Origin: Eulemur rufifrons
Taxonomy: Eukaryota > Chordata > Mammalia > Primates > Lemuridae
Direction: 5' to 3'
Length of the DNA: 64,000 nucleotides
Assembly (NCBI RefSeq): GCF_041146395.1
Contig: NC_091012.1
Location: 16,668,193 to 16,732,192, forward strand
Positions 36,595-48,814 of this stretch are shown piece by piece. The position numbers and the translations under genes were made by a program. Each line of letters begins with the position of its first letter. Position 1 is the first letter of the stretch. The notes beneath the pieces were generated by a model. The model was not told the DNA's origin. It searched no databases and saw only the letters and a list, made by a program, of their open reading frames with translations.

Positions 36595-38656
36595 AGGAAA
36601 ATGCCACCCCTATCAGACCTGTATGGGCAAAGGGATCTGTCCTCCAGAGGACACAGCTGTGTGAACCAGGAGAGCAGACACAGGGAATAAAGTGTAGGCT
36701 GCTTTGCACCCACTGTTCCCACCAGTTAGTCTATGAGCATGTGCACAGTGCAGAAGAATGCCTCCATCCCAAGCAGCAAGAGTGTTTGGACATAAACTCT
36801 CCTCCCCAAGAGATCTTATTTAGATATAAAGTGTCAGGCTATTGTGGTGGTGTGTTCTGACACCCATTCCTCAGTCTTCTCTGCTGCTTCTACTCACAGG
36901 AGCATTTTATTACCTGTATTCAGCAGTACAGGACCCAATATATAGTGGCAATAAATTTCTTTGTGTTCTTATGATGCTCATCAGATAAACCTCTGTTGTA
37001 CTAATAATTAAACTTAACATTAACTTAATTAGAAACATACTTGTGATCCTCTTTCTTAATAGTATACTATCTCAGGTTAAAACGGTGAGTTTTCACTCCA
37101 TAAAACTATGGGTCTTAGCACAGGGCAGCATATCAGCCTTTTAATATGCAGCATGATATGCTCTAATGTGGCCTATTTGATATCTTAAAAATATGTTCTC
37201 CATTTGGCCTCAGTCAAGACCACCCAGCCACAGACTTCTATTGTCCACAAGTTTAATTCTTTTTGCTCTTTTCAACCCTGTCCAACATATTTTCAGCTGC
37301 CATCAATATCCCTTCAATCTAGTTGGCTTTCTCAAGTCTTTATTTGTTTTCCCTCTTTTAAGCCTTTCAAATCAATGTAAACTTTTGCTCCCGCTCCCAG
37401 AAGAAAAGAATATTGTGAACCAACAATCCTATACTTAGGAAAACTGCCTATCAAAAATAAAGACATAACAAACACACTCCAGATTAACAAAAAGTAAGAA
37501 AATTATTGGCAGCAGGCACACCTGACAGGAAATATTAAAGAAAGCTTTTTTAGTCTAAAAACAAGGGTCTCAGGTAATAGTTTGAATCTACATAGATGAC
37601 AAAGACACCAATAAAGGTAATCAGGTCTTTCAAAAGCACAAGATGAATGTATGTTTTTTTTCTTTCTTTACCTAATTCATCTAAAAACCACAATTGTATG
37701 AAATTGTAAATATAATTATGCAGTTGGGCTTATCAAAATTGTAAATATAATCTATTCTCCATGACAGAACAAAGGAGGTGAATGAGAACAATGTTTGTTT
37801 GGTATAAATATATATTTCCTAATAACTGAAATGCACTGGAAGAAATAGACCAAGAAATGGGAAATAAGGTGGCTAATATCACAAAAGTTGTAGATATATA
37901 ATTGCTTTCCTTTCTTCTCTCAGCTTCTTTAAAGCAAACATAATTACACAAAGTAGTAAGTACAAAAATATATCATTGATTTTGTCCAAAATAGAAGTCC
38001 CAAAATGACAGGCAGCATGACAAGAAAATTGAACACTTGTGGTGTTATGACCCATATATTATATGCTACTGTTCCTTACTGTAGCAAAATACTAGAGTAG
38101 TGAAATAATTTTTCACACTATAGACAAAAATCTGTTTGTTTCCACACATATATCATCAACTTTATCCCAGTTAGGATGGTATGTATCTCCATGAGATAAA
38201 CTGGAGATAGCTAATACCACAGTGGATGAAATTACAGTGCCTAAAGGGAGTAAGGTTTTTGTACGTGGTAGGGACCAATGGTAAAATAATATAATATTTA
38301 ATAATGTTTCTTAACACACAATGTTACAAGACCCTGAAATATCATAGTCTGCAGACATATTGAAGTGGGATATGAGGAAAATGATATAGGAGAATAAAAA
38401 TTATTCTGTCCTCATATTTCTATGAGGTATGTAGGACTACCAAGGATATAGAAGAAATTTGAGAAGTTATATTTTTGATCAAGGTCTCTTTCAAACTATT
38501 TTAATAAAAAAAATTTTGACCTGAAAGAGAAAACAATATTATCCAACCAGTTTTATAAATTAGACACTGAGTATATCAAAATCTATTGTGACCTTACCTT
38601 CTCGTATTCCTGCCTGAATTCAATAAAATCCTTATGCAAAGCAAACACAGATCAAA
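36595..38656. other. Mostly unrecognised; possible old L1 fragment near 37440-37640
   Basis: No gene seen. A plus-strand stretch (GGAAATATTAAAGAAAGC and flanks) resembles the end of ORF1 of an old L1, weakly. The remainder is AT-rich single-copy-looking sequence. Confidence 0.35.
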
Positions 38657-38670
38657 TAATTTAGGGAATT

Positions 38671-39007
38671 TTTTTTTTTTTTTTTTTAAGACAGAGTCTC
38701 ACTCTGTTGCCCAGGCTAGAGTGAGTGCCGTGGCGTCAGCCTAGCTCACAGCAACCTCAAACTCCTGAGCTCAAGCGATCCTCCTGTCTCAGCCTCCCGA
38801 GTAGCTGGGACTACAGGCATGTGCCACCATGCCCGGCTAATTTTTTCTATATATATTTTTAGCTGTCCATATAATTTCTTTCTATTTTTAGTAGAGGTGG
38901 GGTCTCGCTCTTGCTCAGGCTGGTCTCGAACTCCTGAGCTCAAACAATCCGCCCACCTCGGCCTCCCAGAGTGCTAGGATTACAGGCGTGAGCCACCGCG
39001 CCCGGCC
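38671..39007 (-). mobile_element. Alu, minus orientation, perfect 14-bp TSD
   Basis: Starts in poly-T and ends GAGCCACCGCGCCCGGCC. Exact flanking copies of TAATTTAGGGAATT lie at 38657-38670 and 39008-39021. CpG dinucleotides in the left arm are largely retained, which suggests a fairly young copy. Confidence 0.97.
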
Positions 39008-39021
39008 TAATTTAGGGAATT

Positions 39022-40255
39022 ATTCAATTTTGTGCATATACTTCAGCTTCCCTCAAAGACTGCACAAGACACCTCCCCTCTCCAAGGTTGTTCTCATTTA
39101 TAAATTTCTTTCTGCCACAATAAAGCACACTATTTATTGTGATAATGGTATGATGGGTGTATGAAAATGTCTAAATATATCAAATAGTATACTTAAAAAT
39201 GTGCTCTGTAGATCTATATCTATATAATATATAGAGAGAACTACATATTGCAATGTTTCTTTAAAAAAAAAAAAACATTTGTACTGTTAAGAAAGGTGTC
39301 CTGAACCATAGTAAAAAAGTCAAAATAGAGCTTTTCTAATAACCAATTTGACTATATAATTAAAAATTAAAAATTGACAAAAATTAGCAACAGATAAGAT
39401 TAACCATAACTACCAGTGCCCTAGCCCATTGTTAACATGAAATAATTATTTATTAAAAAAAAAAGCACATTTTTAATGTTGTCAAGAAAACATGACTAAG
39501 GGGCTAAGGTAATAGATGATGTTATGGTAGATCACCAATATCTGGTAAATAAAATATATGAATTTTTTTAGTATATGAAACACATTTTTAAATATTGACC
39601 ATCACCATTAAAATATATTTTGGTGTTTAGATGTTACAAAAATCATGGTTTGTGTCATCATTATCTGCACACAAACTGATAAATGATAAACATTTCATAA
39701 CCAATTCTTATCCTACATGGCCTATAAATAGATGAGTATACTTTCCTTTCATTTCTTGGTACTCAATTATAACTTAATGTGAGTTAGGGGGTCAATATTA
39801 TATCAAAATCCACTACTATGTTCTGTGAAAATATTTACAGTTGTGGAATCAATCCAAGGATAGGCCATCAACAGGAAAACATTCTGGTTTCATTAAGAAA
39901 CTAACATGGGTATAAGAGAAAATCTAATATAGCATTCATATCTTGTGATAAAAGCTTCTATTATAAAAAATACTAGCAACTATAACAGCAAAATACAAAA
40001 CAAAATATTGTAAAGAGATTTGGGGGGAAGGAGAAGCCATACTAAAAAAATTTTTTTCAGACATAAAAATTAAACAAATATATAAAAATACAAATGCGAA
40101 TGAAATAATTTTTTTTGACTTTTTAATGCCTTGTATTTAAATAAAATTACTTTGAACAACATAAGACGTAAACAGTGTATCTCAAGTCATGACTTTATCT
40201 TTGAAAAGCACCGCTCTAAATACAACAAATTTTTAAAAATTCATGACTTTTTTTT
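39022..40255. other. No recognised feature, AT-rich
   Basis: No open frame with a recognisable domain and no repeat I can name. Confidence 0.5.
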
Positions 40256-40271
40256 AAAAGAATGGAATGTT

Positions 40272-40595
40272 GGCTGGGCGCGGTGGCTCACGCCTGTAAT
40301 CCTAGCACTCTGGGAGGCCGAGGCGGGTGGATCGCTCAAGGTCAGGAGTTCGAGACCAGCCTGAGCAAGAGCGAGACCCCCGTCTCTACTAAAAATAGAA
40401 AGAAATTATATGGACAACTAAAATATATATATACAAAAAATTAGCCGGGCATGGTGGCGCATGCCTGTAGTCCCAGCTACTCAGGAGGCTGAGGCAGTAG
40501 GATCGCTTAAGCCCAGGAGTTTGAGGTTGCTGTGAGCTAGACTGACGCCACGGCACTCACTCTAGCCCGGGCAACAGAGCGAGACTCTGTCTCAA

Positions 40596-40614
<19 letters not shown>
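40272..40614 (+). mobile_element. Alu, plus orientation, perfect 16-bp TSD
   Basis: Begins GGCTGGGCGCGGTGGCTCACG and ends in a long A tail. Exact flanking copies of AAAAGAATGGAATGTT lie at 40256-40271 and 40615-40630. CpGs are well preserved and the sequence is very close to the copy at 57131, so both are probably young and of one subfamily. Confidence 0.97.
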
Positions 40615-40628
<14 letters not shown>

Positions 40629-40630
40629 TT

Positions 40631-41635
40631 GTAATAAGCATTCTTTCTGGCTTTAAGTTAATATATTTACTTGATTTTATTGTAAGAATCACATGTATTA
40701 GAAATATACATATCTTCCATTATTAAAAGGAGTAATACTTTCTTATAGAGCATTTGTATTAGGAGTATCATATATGGTCCTCTTCCATTTGCTTATTCAT
40801 TTATTTACTCAAGAAATTTATACATAGTATCTGAAATACAAATGCCAGTTGCTGGGCTTTTTATCAGGTACATGCATGGATGTGATGCAGACAGAAATAT
40901 TCCTTAACTCATGGATTTTACATTTAAGTGGCGTTCAATTGGAATTCAAAAAACTTATTCCATTGTTCCAAGCCTGCTCAGATTCAAGGGGAGGAAACAG
41001 ACTCCTTGTCTGAATGGAGGAAAAGTAAATAATTTATGCTCTTTTCTTGTTCGCTTGTTTTATCTTACCATCACAGTATTATTAAAGAATAGAAATAGAA
41101 ATTGCAAAATTCTAGGATAGAAACTAGTACAGTTTAGGGAGTTTTAAAAAAGTACATTTATAATGAGGCACCAGATATGAGATTTCCCCCGCCCCTGTGA
41201 TTGTTTTCCTTAGGTTTCCCACTGTAGAAGAAACTGTGAAACACGTGAACAGAATGACATGCACTGTGAGTGTTGATACTTCTCTGCCCCAGCTAGTCCA
41301 ATACTTACTCAGCGAGCTCATTAGTAAAGTTGCATCGTGGCTGGGATATAGGCTATGGAAAGGCACAAGGTGGACTCACTGTCACTATAAAAAGTTTACA
41401 TTTTTGTTTATCTTATAAATGCAGAAGGTTAAAGTATTTCAGTTAAATATTTTAATTGAAACTATGTTTTAAAATAATTTAGAAACCTACATCAAAGATA
41501 ATTTGTTATCCAAATTGGGCATACCATATTATAAATTCAAAAAATAAAAGCCATACATCTTTCCTAAAATTTATATAAATACCAAATATTGAGTCAGAAA
41601 AGAAACAAAGATACATCATATCAAGAAATGATTTC
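40631..41635. other. Unrecognised; L2/MIR3-like hint near 40790-40930
   Basis: The segment with TTCATTTATTTACTCAAGAAATTTATACATAG and AGTTGCTGGGC has the flavour of an ancient L2-type tail. No gene is visible. The small frames at 40911-41120 and 41197-41418 have no domain. Confidence 0.3.
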
Positions 41636-41690
41636 AATTGTGAATTTTGCTGCTATGAATATTTGAGTGCAGATGTCCTTTTTATAAAGC
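41636..41690 (-). mobile_element. Small L1 ORF2 fragment, minus orientation
   Basis: TTGTGAATTTTGCTGCTATGAATATTTG is the reverse complement of the late ORF2 region (compare 29421-29450). It abuts the plus-oriented L1 that follows, but derives from a position downstream of that copy's start, so it is not a simple 5' inversion. Confidence 0.6.
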
Positions 41691-41694
41691 AAAT

Positions 41695-43560
41695 TAAGCA
41701 AAAAAAGGTATTTTCAATTAAAATCTCAAAATTCAAATAAAAATGCAATACCTTTTACGATAGCCTCAAAGAAAATTAAATATCTAGGAATATATTTAAC
41801 AAAAGAGGTGAGAGACATATACAGGGAGAACTACAAGACACTAAGAAAAGAAATTGTAGAAGATGTAAACAGATGGAAAAATCTACCTTGCTCATGGATT
41901 GGTAGAATCAACATTGTTAAAATGTCCATATTACCTAAAGTGATCTACAGAATTAATACAATCCCTATCAAAGTAGCATCATCATTCTTTACGAATCTAG
42001 AAAAAATAATTCTATGCTTTGCATGGAACCAGAGAAGACCTCGTATACCCAAAGCAACCTTAAGCAAAAAGAACAGACTGCGAGGTATCAGTCTACTAGA
42101 CTTCAAGCTGTCCTACAAGGCTATAATAATTGTAACAGCATGGTACTGGCACAAGAATAGAGACATAGACCTTTGGAACAGGACTGAGAATCCAGAGATG
42201 AAACCATCCACATATTGTCATCTAATCTTTGACAAACCAGACAAAAAATATACACTGGGGAAAACAATCCCTTATCATAAATGGTGCTGGGAAAACTGGA
42301 TAGGAACATGCAGAATATTGAAACTGGATCCCCACCTCTCACCTCTTACAAAAATCAATTCAAGATGGATAACAGACTTAAACCTAAGGCATGAAATCTT
42401 AACAATCCTAGAAGAAAATGTAGGGAAGACTCTTTCAGACATTGGCCTAGGCAAGAATTTATGAGGAAGACCCCCAAAGCAATCACAGCAGCTAAAAAAA
42501 TAAATAAATGGGACCTGAACAAATTAAAAAGCTTTTGTACAGCCAAGGAAATGATCATTAAAGTGAATGGACAACCTACAGAATGGGAGAAAATATTTGT
42601 TCTCTACACATCTGATAAAGGGCTGATAAGAGGAATCTATCTAGAACTCAGAAAAATCAACAAGAAAAATCAAACAATCCCATTAGTAAATGGGCAAAGG
42701 AAATGAACAGAAACTTTTCAAAAGAAAACAGAATAATGGCCAGCAAACAAAAAAAATGCTCAACATCTCTAATCATTAGGGAAATGCAAATCAAAACCAC
42801 AATGAAATATCTCCTAACCCCAGTGAGACTGGGCTTTATCAAACAATCCGAAAGCAAAAAATGCTGGTGAGGATGTGGAGAGATAGGAACACTCTTACAT
42901 TGCTGGTGGGATTTCAAATTAGTGCAACCTCTGTGGAAAAGAATCTGGAGATACCTTAAAGAGCTAAAAATAGAAATACCATTTAACCTAGCAATAACAC
43001 TATTAGGCATCTACCCAAAGGGACAAAAGTCATTCTATAGTAAAGACATCTTCACTCAAATGTTTTGGCAGCAAAATTCACTATTGCAAGGATGTGGAAA
43101 CAACCCAAATGCCCATCAATCCATGAGTGGATTAATAAAATATGGTATATGTATACAATGGAATACTACTCAATTATAAAAAAGACAGTGATCTAGCACC
43201 TCTTTATTTATTTATTTTTTATTTTATTTTATTTTTTTTACCCTTCCCCCACCTAGCACCTCTTTTATTTTCCTGGATAGAGCTTGAGCCCATCCTCTGA
43301 AGTGAGGTATCACAAGAATGGAAGAATAAGCACCACATGTGCTCTCCATCAAATTGGCACTGACTGATTAACACTAAGGTGCTCACACAACAGTAATATT
43401 CTTTGGGGGTTGGGGGTTTGGGGGTGGGTAAATTCACAGCTAATGGATGTGGTGAGTGTTGTAGGGGGAAAGAGTACACCTAAACTTATGCTTTGGATGT
43501 GACAAAGTCATAAAATGTAACCAAAATGTTTGTACTCCCATAATATTCTCAAATAAAAAA
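41695..43560 (+). pseudogene. Older L1, ORF2 C-terminal half and 3' UTR
   Basis: Plus-strand L1. The open piece 41808-42464 covers the region after the RT active site ([31 protein letters not shown]). Further pieces at 42461-42706 and 42922-43179 cover the C-terminal region in other frames. The 3' UTR ends near 43560 in CTCAAATAAAAAAAA and differs from the L1-A/B/D type, so it is a distinct, older subfamily. It contains a 47-bp insertion at 43206-43252. Confidence 0.85.
43206..43252 (-). mobile_element. 47-bp retroposed insert with perfect 13-bp TSD
   Basis: A T-rich block (TATTTATTTATTTTTTATTT) and a short ACCCTTCCCCCAC remnant lie between exact copies of CTAGCACCTCTTT at 43193-43205 and 43253-43265. 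It reads as a poly-A tail plus about 12 bp of donor on the minus strand, likely an extremely truncated L1-driven insertion. Confidence 0.85.
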
Positions 43561-44233
43561 AATCTGTAAATCTATGAATAAATTTTGATTTAATAATTTC
43601 ATGTCAGGATGACCTTAGAAGAAACTTAAAATTTAGGAAAAAACAATGCATTTAAAAATATACCTTATTATGTCACATACAATGGTAGCATTAGAGGATT
43701 ACTACATTTTTAATAGATATAATTATTTAAGGATAAAATGGTTCTTCTATGTAGAGATCTATGAATTTTCAAAAATAAACAAATTGAGTCTTTTCACCCT
43801 TTGATGTCCCGTTTTCCCATTCCTCCCTCTCTGGTAACCAACTTTCATTCTATGAGATCAACTTTCTTTAGATTCCACATATAAGTGAGATCATACAGTT
43901 TTTGTCTTTCTGTTCCTGGCTTGATTTACTTAGAATAACGTCCTCCAGTTCCAACCATGTTGTCACAAATGACAGAATTTCATCCTTTTTTAAAGGCTTT
44001 ATTAGTAATCCATTATGTATATAGACCTCATTTTCCTTGTCCATTCCTCTGTTGATGGACACCTGGGTTGCTTCTATAACTTCGCTTGAGTGAATAATAC
44101 TGTGATGAACATGGATGCACAGAGATATTTTCCACATACTGGTTTCACCTCAGTTGGATATGCACACAGAAGTGGGATTGCTGGATAATATGGTAAATCT
44201 ATTTTCATTTTTTTGAGGAATTTCTATGCTGTT

Positions 44234-44450
44234 TTCCAAAATGGCTATATTCAGTGGCATAATAGATATCAGAGACTCAGATGAGGGAAGGTTAGAAGAA
44301 GGATAAGTGAACAAAGTTTACCTATTGGGTACAATGTATACTATTTTGGTGAAGATGCAGTAAATGTGCTGAATTCACCTCTGTATAATTTATCCGTTTA
44401 TCAAAAAACCTCTGTACCCCCTAAATCTATTGAAATATAAATAAATAAAT
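44234..44450 (+). mobile_element. L1 3' UTR tail inserted in old L1, plus orientation
   Basis: About 217 bp ending CCTCTGTACCCCCTAAATCTATTG and an AATAAATAAATA tail, typical of an older primate-type L1 3' end. It splits the minus-strand L1 between AAAATGGCTATAT and ATGGTTGTACTAATTC, which are probably diverged TSD copies. Confidence 0.7.
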
Positions 44451-44577
44451 ATGGTTGTACTAATTCACACTGCCATCAACAATATACAAAGGTTCCCTTT
44501 TCTCCGCATCCTCACCAGCACATATTCATCTTATTGATAGTAGTCGTTCTAACAGATGTGAGATAAATAGATCATTG

Positions 44578-44809
44578 TGTTTTTTTTTTAATAGGGAAAA
44601 AAATCATACAAGATTTATCAAACATAGATAGGGGAAAATCACAGAAGCTTGATTGCACAATAACCCAATGGGGACCAGATGATTATATACCCTTCTTCAT
44701 AGGGAAGGGGGAAATGGGGAATGTAGGCTGTTTCTTTGAAGAGTAGTAAACGATTTTTAGGGAAAATGAATGGACCCTGGAGACAGAAATTAACTTGTAA
44801 ATGATTCTC
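44578..44809 (-). mobile_element. Unidentified retroposed insert with poly-A, minus orientation
   Basis: About 230 bp starting with a T run, placed between two parts of the same old L1. On the minus strand it has a GGGTATATAATCATC TATA-like box and ends in CCCTATTAAAAAAAAA, like an LTR or a retrocopy. I cannot name it. Confidence 0.45.
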
Positions 44810-44915
44810 TTTAGAATTGTGGTTTTAATTTGCACTTCCCTGATCATTAGAGACATTGACCATTTTTTACATATCTGTTCACCAATCATTTCTTTTCTTT
44901 TGAGCAATGTTAATT

Positions 44916-45319
44916 AGCTTTACTAAATCATTCCAGAAGGTATACATAGATGAAAACATCACATTGTATCCTATATATACACAATTATTATTTCTCAATT
45001 AAAAAGAAAAATATAGCTAAATAAATAAAAATTAACAAATAAGCTGATTGCATAAGAATAATTAAAGTGTATTTCTTATAGTAAAAAAACAGATTCTATT
45101 TATGTTCTCTTTGACCACAAATATATAAATGAATAAAGGGAAGAAAATGACCAATTTACATATCAAAACTTTCAGTACAGAATTTCTTTTCATCTAGTAT
45201 CTGTTCCTCCAAATATCTGGCTTCTATATTTAAATGCATATGAATATGTGTCTCTCTATATGGTAAATCCCATCATTTCATTGTATGTGCATTCATTGTT
45301 TTAGACTTGGAATTTTACT
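44916..45319. other. No recognised feature
   Basis: AT-rich interval between the old L1 and the olfactory receptor pseudogene. Confidence 0.5.
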
Positions 45320-46263
45320 GGATAATACAAAAGATCATATTTCTGATTTTCTGAGAACTCTCCTGAGGGTTCCAATGATATCTTTGTTTCTCAGACTGTA
45401 GAGGAGAGGGCTGATCATTGGTGTTAGGGTGGTGTGGAAGACAGAGACCACTTCTCCTGCTCAGGGGACTGGTAGGACTTTGTAGAAGGTACTTGATAAT
45501 GGCAGCCACATAGAATAGAGACACCAGGAGCATGTGAGCAGTGTGAGTGGCCAAGGCTTACCTGAACCACAGGCTTGAGCCTGTCACCAATACAGTGGTT
45601 GGTATATTTCCATATGAGGCTATAATGGCTAAGATGGGAAGGTGAAGAAAAATAATGCCACTGACAAAAAACACTTCTCGTATTGAGAAGTGCCAGCACA
45701 GACTAGTTTCAAAAGAGCTGGGATTTCACAAAAGACATGATGATTTTCCCTGGGGGGTGAAGTAACGGAGATTTGAGTGTAGAGCACATAGATCAAGACA
45801 TTGATCAACGTGCTCAGCTGAGATGCAATCACCAGACACACAGAGATCTGGGGCCATGAGGACAGGGCAGTATAGTGGGTGACAGATAGCTGCATAGAGG
45901 TCGTAATCCATGACCGCAGCAGCAGATGCTCTGCTGTGATTGGGGTTATAAAGAGAAAAAGTTGAATGCCACAGTCAGTGAAAGAGATGTGCTGGTCCCC
46001 AGACAGAGAGTTGAGGACCATTTTGGAGAATAATATGGAGATATAGAAGAGGTCCATGAGGGATGGCTGGCTGAGCAGAAAATACACAGGGCAGTGGAGA
46101 AGTGGGTTGGTCCGAATGAGGAGGATGACTGTAGTGTTTCCAAACAGGACCAGATGTGCTTGCATGCTGGGGACAAAGAGAATCCAAGGAGCCTGGCAGC
46201 CATGAAACAGGACAAAGAGGATGAAATCAGCCCCGGTGTCTGGTTGTTTGGCCGTGCCATTTT
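45320..46263 (-). pseudogene. Olfactory receptor pseudogene, OR2 (OR2T-like) type
   Basis: Odorant-binding seven-helix GPCR of olfactory neurons, coded without introns. From the start MARPNNQTPG near 46260, successive frames show TM1 (HLVLFGNTTVILLI), LLHCPVYFLLSQPSLMDL (TM2), the region before TM3 (SFTDCGIQLFLF), a degraded MAYDRYVAICHP box (MDYDLYAAICHP at 45911) and an ICHPLY-type TM4 entry. ATHTAHMLLVSLFYVAAI (TM6) and [16 protein letters not shown] TM7 lie near 45370. At least three frameshifts are needed to follow it. Full length is near the ~310 codons of the family. The subfamily call comes from the PVYFLLSQPSLMDL and CGIQLFLF blocks and is tentative. Confidence 0.9.
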
Positions 46264-46269
46264 CTTATT

Positions 46270-47000
46270 TCTTATTTGTCAACCTTGAGGCAGTTTCAGA
46301 AAGCATTATGTTAACAATCTGTACATAATTACACCAAATTACGTCACAAACCAGTTTGCAGCATCTCAAATTCATTTTTTCCCTGCCCTTTGTCTTTTAG
46401 TTTCAGTAAATACATATATCTATCTTTCACCAGAATTTACTGAGGTATCTTAAGAGAGTTTTAGGATATGACAATTGCCACCTTGGAGGAGAGGGAATAA
46501 TCACTATTTAATTTGAACAAGTACTTTTGAAATATTTTTCCTTTCTTAAAGTTCTAGAAATTGAAATCCTCTCACAATTTTGGCAAGCATCCTTTTTAGT
46601 TAATAGTCTCTAAACCTAGATAAATGAGTTAATTAATAAGATGAATTCATAACTATCTGAATTGTTTACTCAGTTTATCAATAAATTGTGTGACCAAAGG
46701 ATGGAAAAACTTAGAGGATAATCCAGATTCAGAATTAAGGCACACCAGTCATCAATTATCTTACACACAGTCCCATTATCTCTAGAATTCTGACATGTTT
46801 GAAAATAGAAAAAAAAATATCCTCCAAGGACACATTTCAAAATATGAGAAGAAATAATCTTGACACTTCTTATTTTGTCCTATAAAGCATACCATAACAT
46901 TTATAAAAGTAGATATATGCAACATATGTTTTCAATATAATTTAATCAAACTAGAAATCAACAACTTCAGATAGCTGAAGAATCTTTAAATATTGGGGAA
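46270..47000. other. No recognised feature
   Basis: AT-rich sequence upstream of the olfactory receptor remnant in its reading direction; no non-coding exon or promoter could be identified. Confidence 0.45.
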
Positions 47001-47009
47001 TAAACAGCA

Positions 47010-47870
47010 TATTTTCCTCAACTTTATTGAGGTATCATTTGCCAGTAAAATCATATGTATTTAAGGTATACAACTTGGTAATTTGACATACATATACAAT
47101 GTGAACTATTCACAAGAATTTAGATGATTAATACATCCATCATTTACATTGATACCATTTTTAATAATATTTAAGATCTTTCTTCTAGCAACTCATAAGT
47201 ATACAACACTGAAACCTTGTATCTTTTCACTAATTTCTTCTCATTTTCTTTTTTCTCCAGCTCCCAGTAGCCACAAGTCTACTGTTTCTACATGTTTGAC
47301 ATTTTTTGTTTCCACATACAAGTGAGATCAGCAGTATTTATCTTCTTGTGTCTGGCTTATTTCATTTAACATAATGTCTTCCAGGTTAACCCATGTTGTC
47401 ACAAATGGCAGGATTTCCTTCTTTTTGAAGCTGAATATTTCATTGTATATCTGTACCACATTTTCCCTATCCATTCCTCTGTCAATGGACATATAAGGTG
47501 GTTATTTCCATATCTTTACTATTGTCAATAAAGCTACAATGAAATGGGACCTCAGATATCTGCTTGTCATACTGATTTCATTTCTTTCAGATATATACCC
47601 CAAAATAGGATTCTTGTACCATACACTAGTTCAACTTTTTAATTTTTTGAGAATACTGCATAACGATTTTCATAATGGCTATATGAAATGGTATAGTGTA
47701 CAATGATTCTCTTCTCTTCATATCCTTGCTGTCTTATATTTCATTTTTATGATAATATTCATTTTAATATGTGGGAGATAATAATTCACTTTGGTTCTAA
47801 TTTGCATTTTCCTGATAAGTAGTGAAACTGAGCACCTTTTTTGTAGCTGTCAACAAAATCCTTAATAATA
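47010..47870 (-). mobile_element. Old L1 3' end, minus orientation
   Basis: ACTTTATTGAGGTATCATTTGCC and TAAGGTATACAACTTGG, then ATGTTGTCACAAATGGCAGG and CCATTCCTCTGTCAATGGAC, are antisense landmarks of an older L1 3' UTR and ORF2 end. Diverged, no intact frame. Confidence 0.75.
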
Positions 47871-48650
47871 CATGGACCAATGCAGAACTCTCAATGAGAT
47901 CTTAAAAATATTTTGAGTTAAATGAAATGTCAAATTATCAAATTTTATAGAAATACAGAGAAAGCAGGTGGGATGGAAATTTATACCATTAAATATATAT
48001 TAGTAAAGTAAATCTGAAATCAATAAACCCAAATTCCTCCTTGGGAAAATAGAGGAAGTAGAACAACTTAAGTATAAAGCATGTAGAAGGAAAGACATTT
48101 TTTAAAAAAGAAAGACATTTGCCAGGTGTGTTGGTTCACACCTGTAATCCTAGCAGTTGGAAGGACAAGGAAAGAGGATCACCTGAGCTCAGGAATTGAA
48201 GACCAGCCTGAGCAAGAGCAAGTCTCCCTCTCTGTCAAAAATGGATAAAATAGCCAGTGGTGTTCACCTGTAGTCCCAACTGCTTGGTGGGCTAAAGCAA
48301 AAGGATCTATTGAGCCCTGGAGTTTGAGTTTGCAGTGAGCTACGATGATGCCACTGCACTCTATCCAGGGTGTGAGAGTTAGACTCTGTCAGAAAAAGAA
48401 AAAGAAAAAAAAGGAGAAATCAAAGATGTTGAAAGCATGAAAGGAATTGAAAAAATCTGAAAAATCAAAACTGGCTATTTGTAAAAATCAATCCATTTAT
48501 AAAACTTTAGCCAAGCTACCCCAGAAAAAGACAGACATCACATATTATTGCATTGGCATTCAAAGGATAATGATAAAGAACATTAACAACAACTCTAGGG
48601 CCATGAATTGAATATCTTAGATGAAATTGCCAAATTTCTTTAAAAACATA
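47871..48650 (+). mobile_element. Diverged L1 ORF2-like sequence, plus orientation, split by an Alu
   Basis: 47871-48119 and 48411-48650 look like two halves of an old L1 ORF2 region (for example a TTTAGCCAAGCTACCCCAG 'LAKL'-like block near 48510). The match is weak. Confidence 0.35.
48120..48410 (+). mobile_element. Old, diverged Alu, plus orientation
   Basis: GCCAGGTGTGTTGGTTCACACCTGTAATCC start and GATGCCACTGCACTCTATCC right arm. It lacks the strepsirrhine ACTCACTCTAGCC form and is much more mutated than the others, so it fits an early Alu. Confidence 0.88.
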
Positions 48651-48814
48651 TTGGGTGAATATATATTGACAATTTTTATTTCACCTTGATGAATTGACCT
48701 CTTTATCTTTATTATTATATAATGGCTGCGACCTCCTCTTCCTCTTCATTTTCTTTTCTTTTTCATCTTCAAAATCAGTTATACTCAGTGGAAGACTGGC
48801 TCAGGGATTTTCCA

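Larger units (their letters stand above)
43800..44915 (-). mobile_element. Old L1 3' part, minus orientation, twice interrupted
   Basis: Diverged ORF2 C-terminus and 3' end on the minus strand in three pieces: 43800-44233, 44451-44577 and 44810-44915. Landmarks are GTGGGATTGCTGGATAATATGG and TTTGCACTTCCCTGATCATTAG, familiar L1 ORF2 antisense blocks. The gaps are filled by two later insertions. Confidence 0.75.

Noticed and set aside
41636..41760. 5' inversion of the L1 at 41.7 kb
   Set aside because: The inverted piece comes from a downstream part of L1, not the segment adjoining the forward part, so twin priming does not fit.
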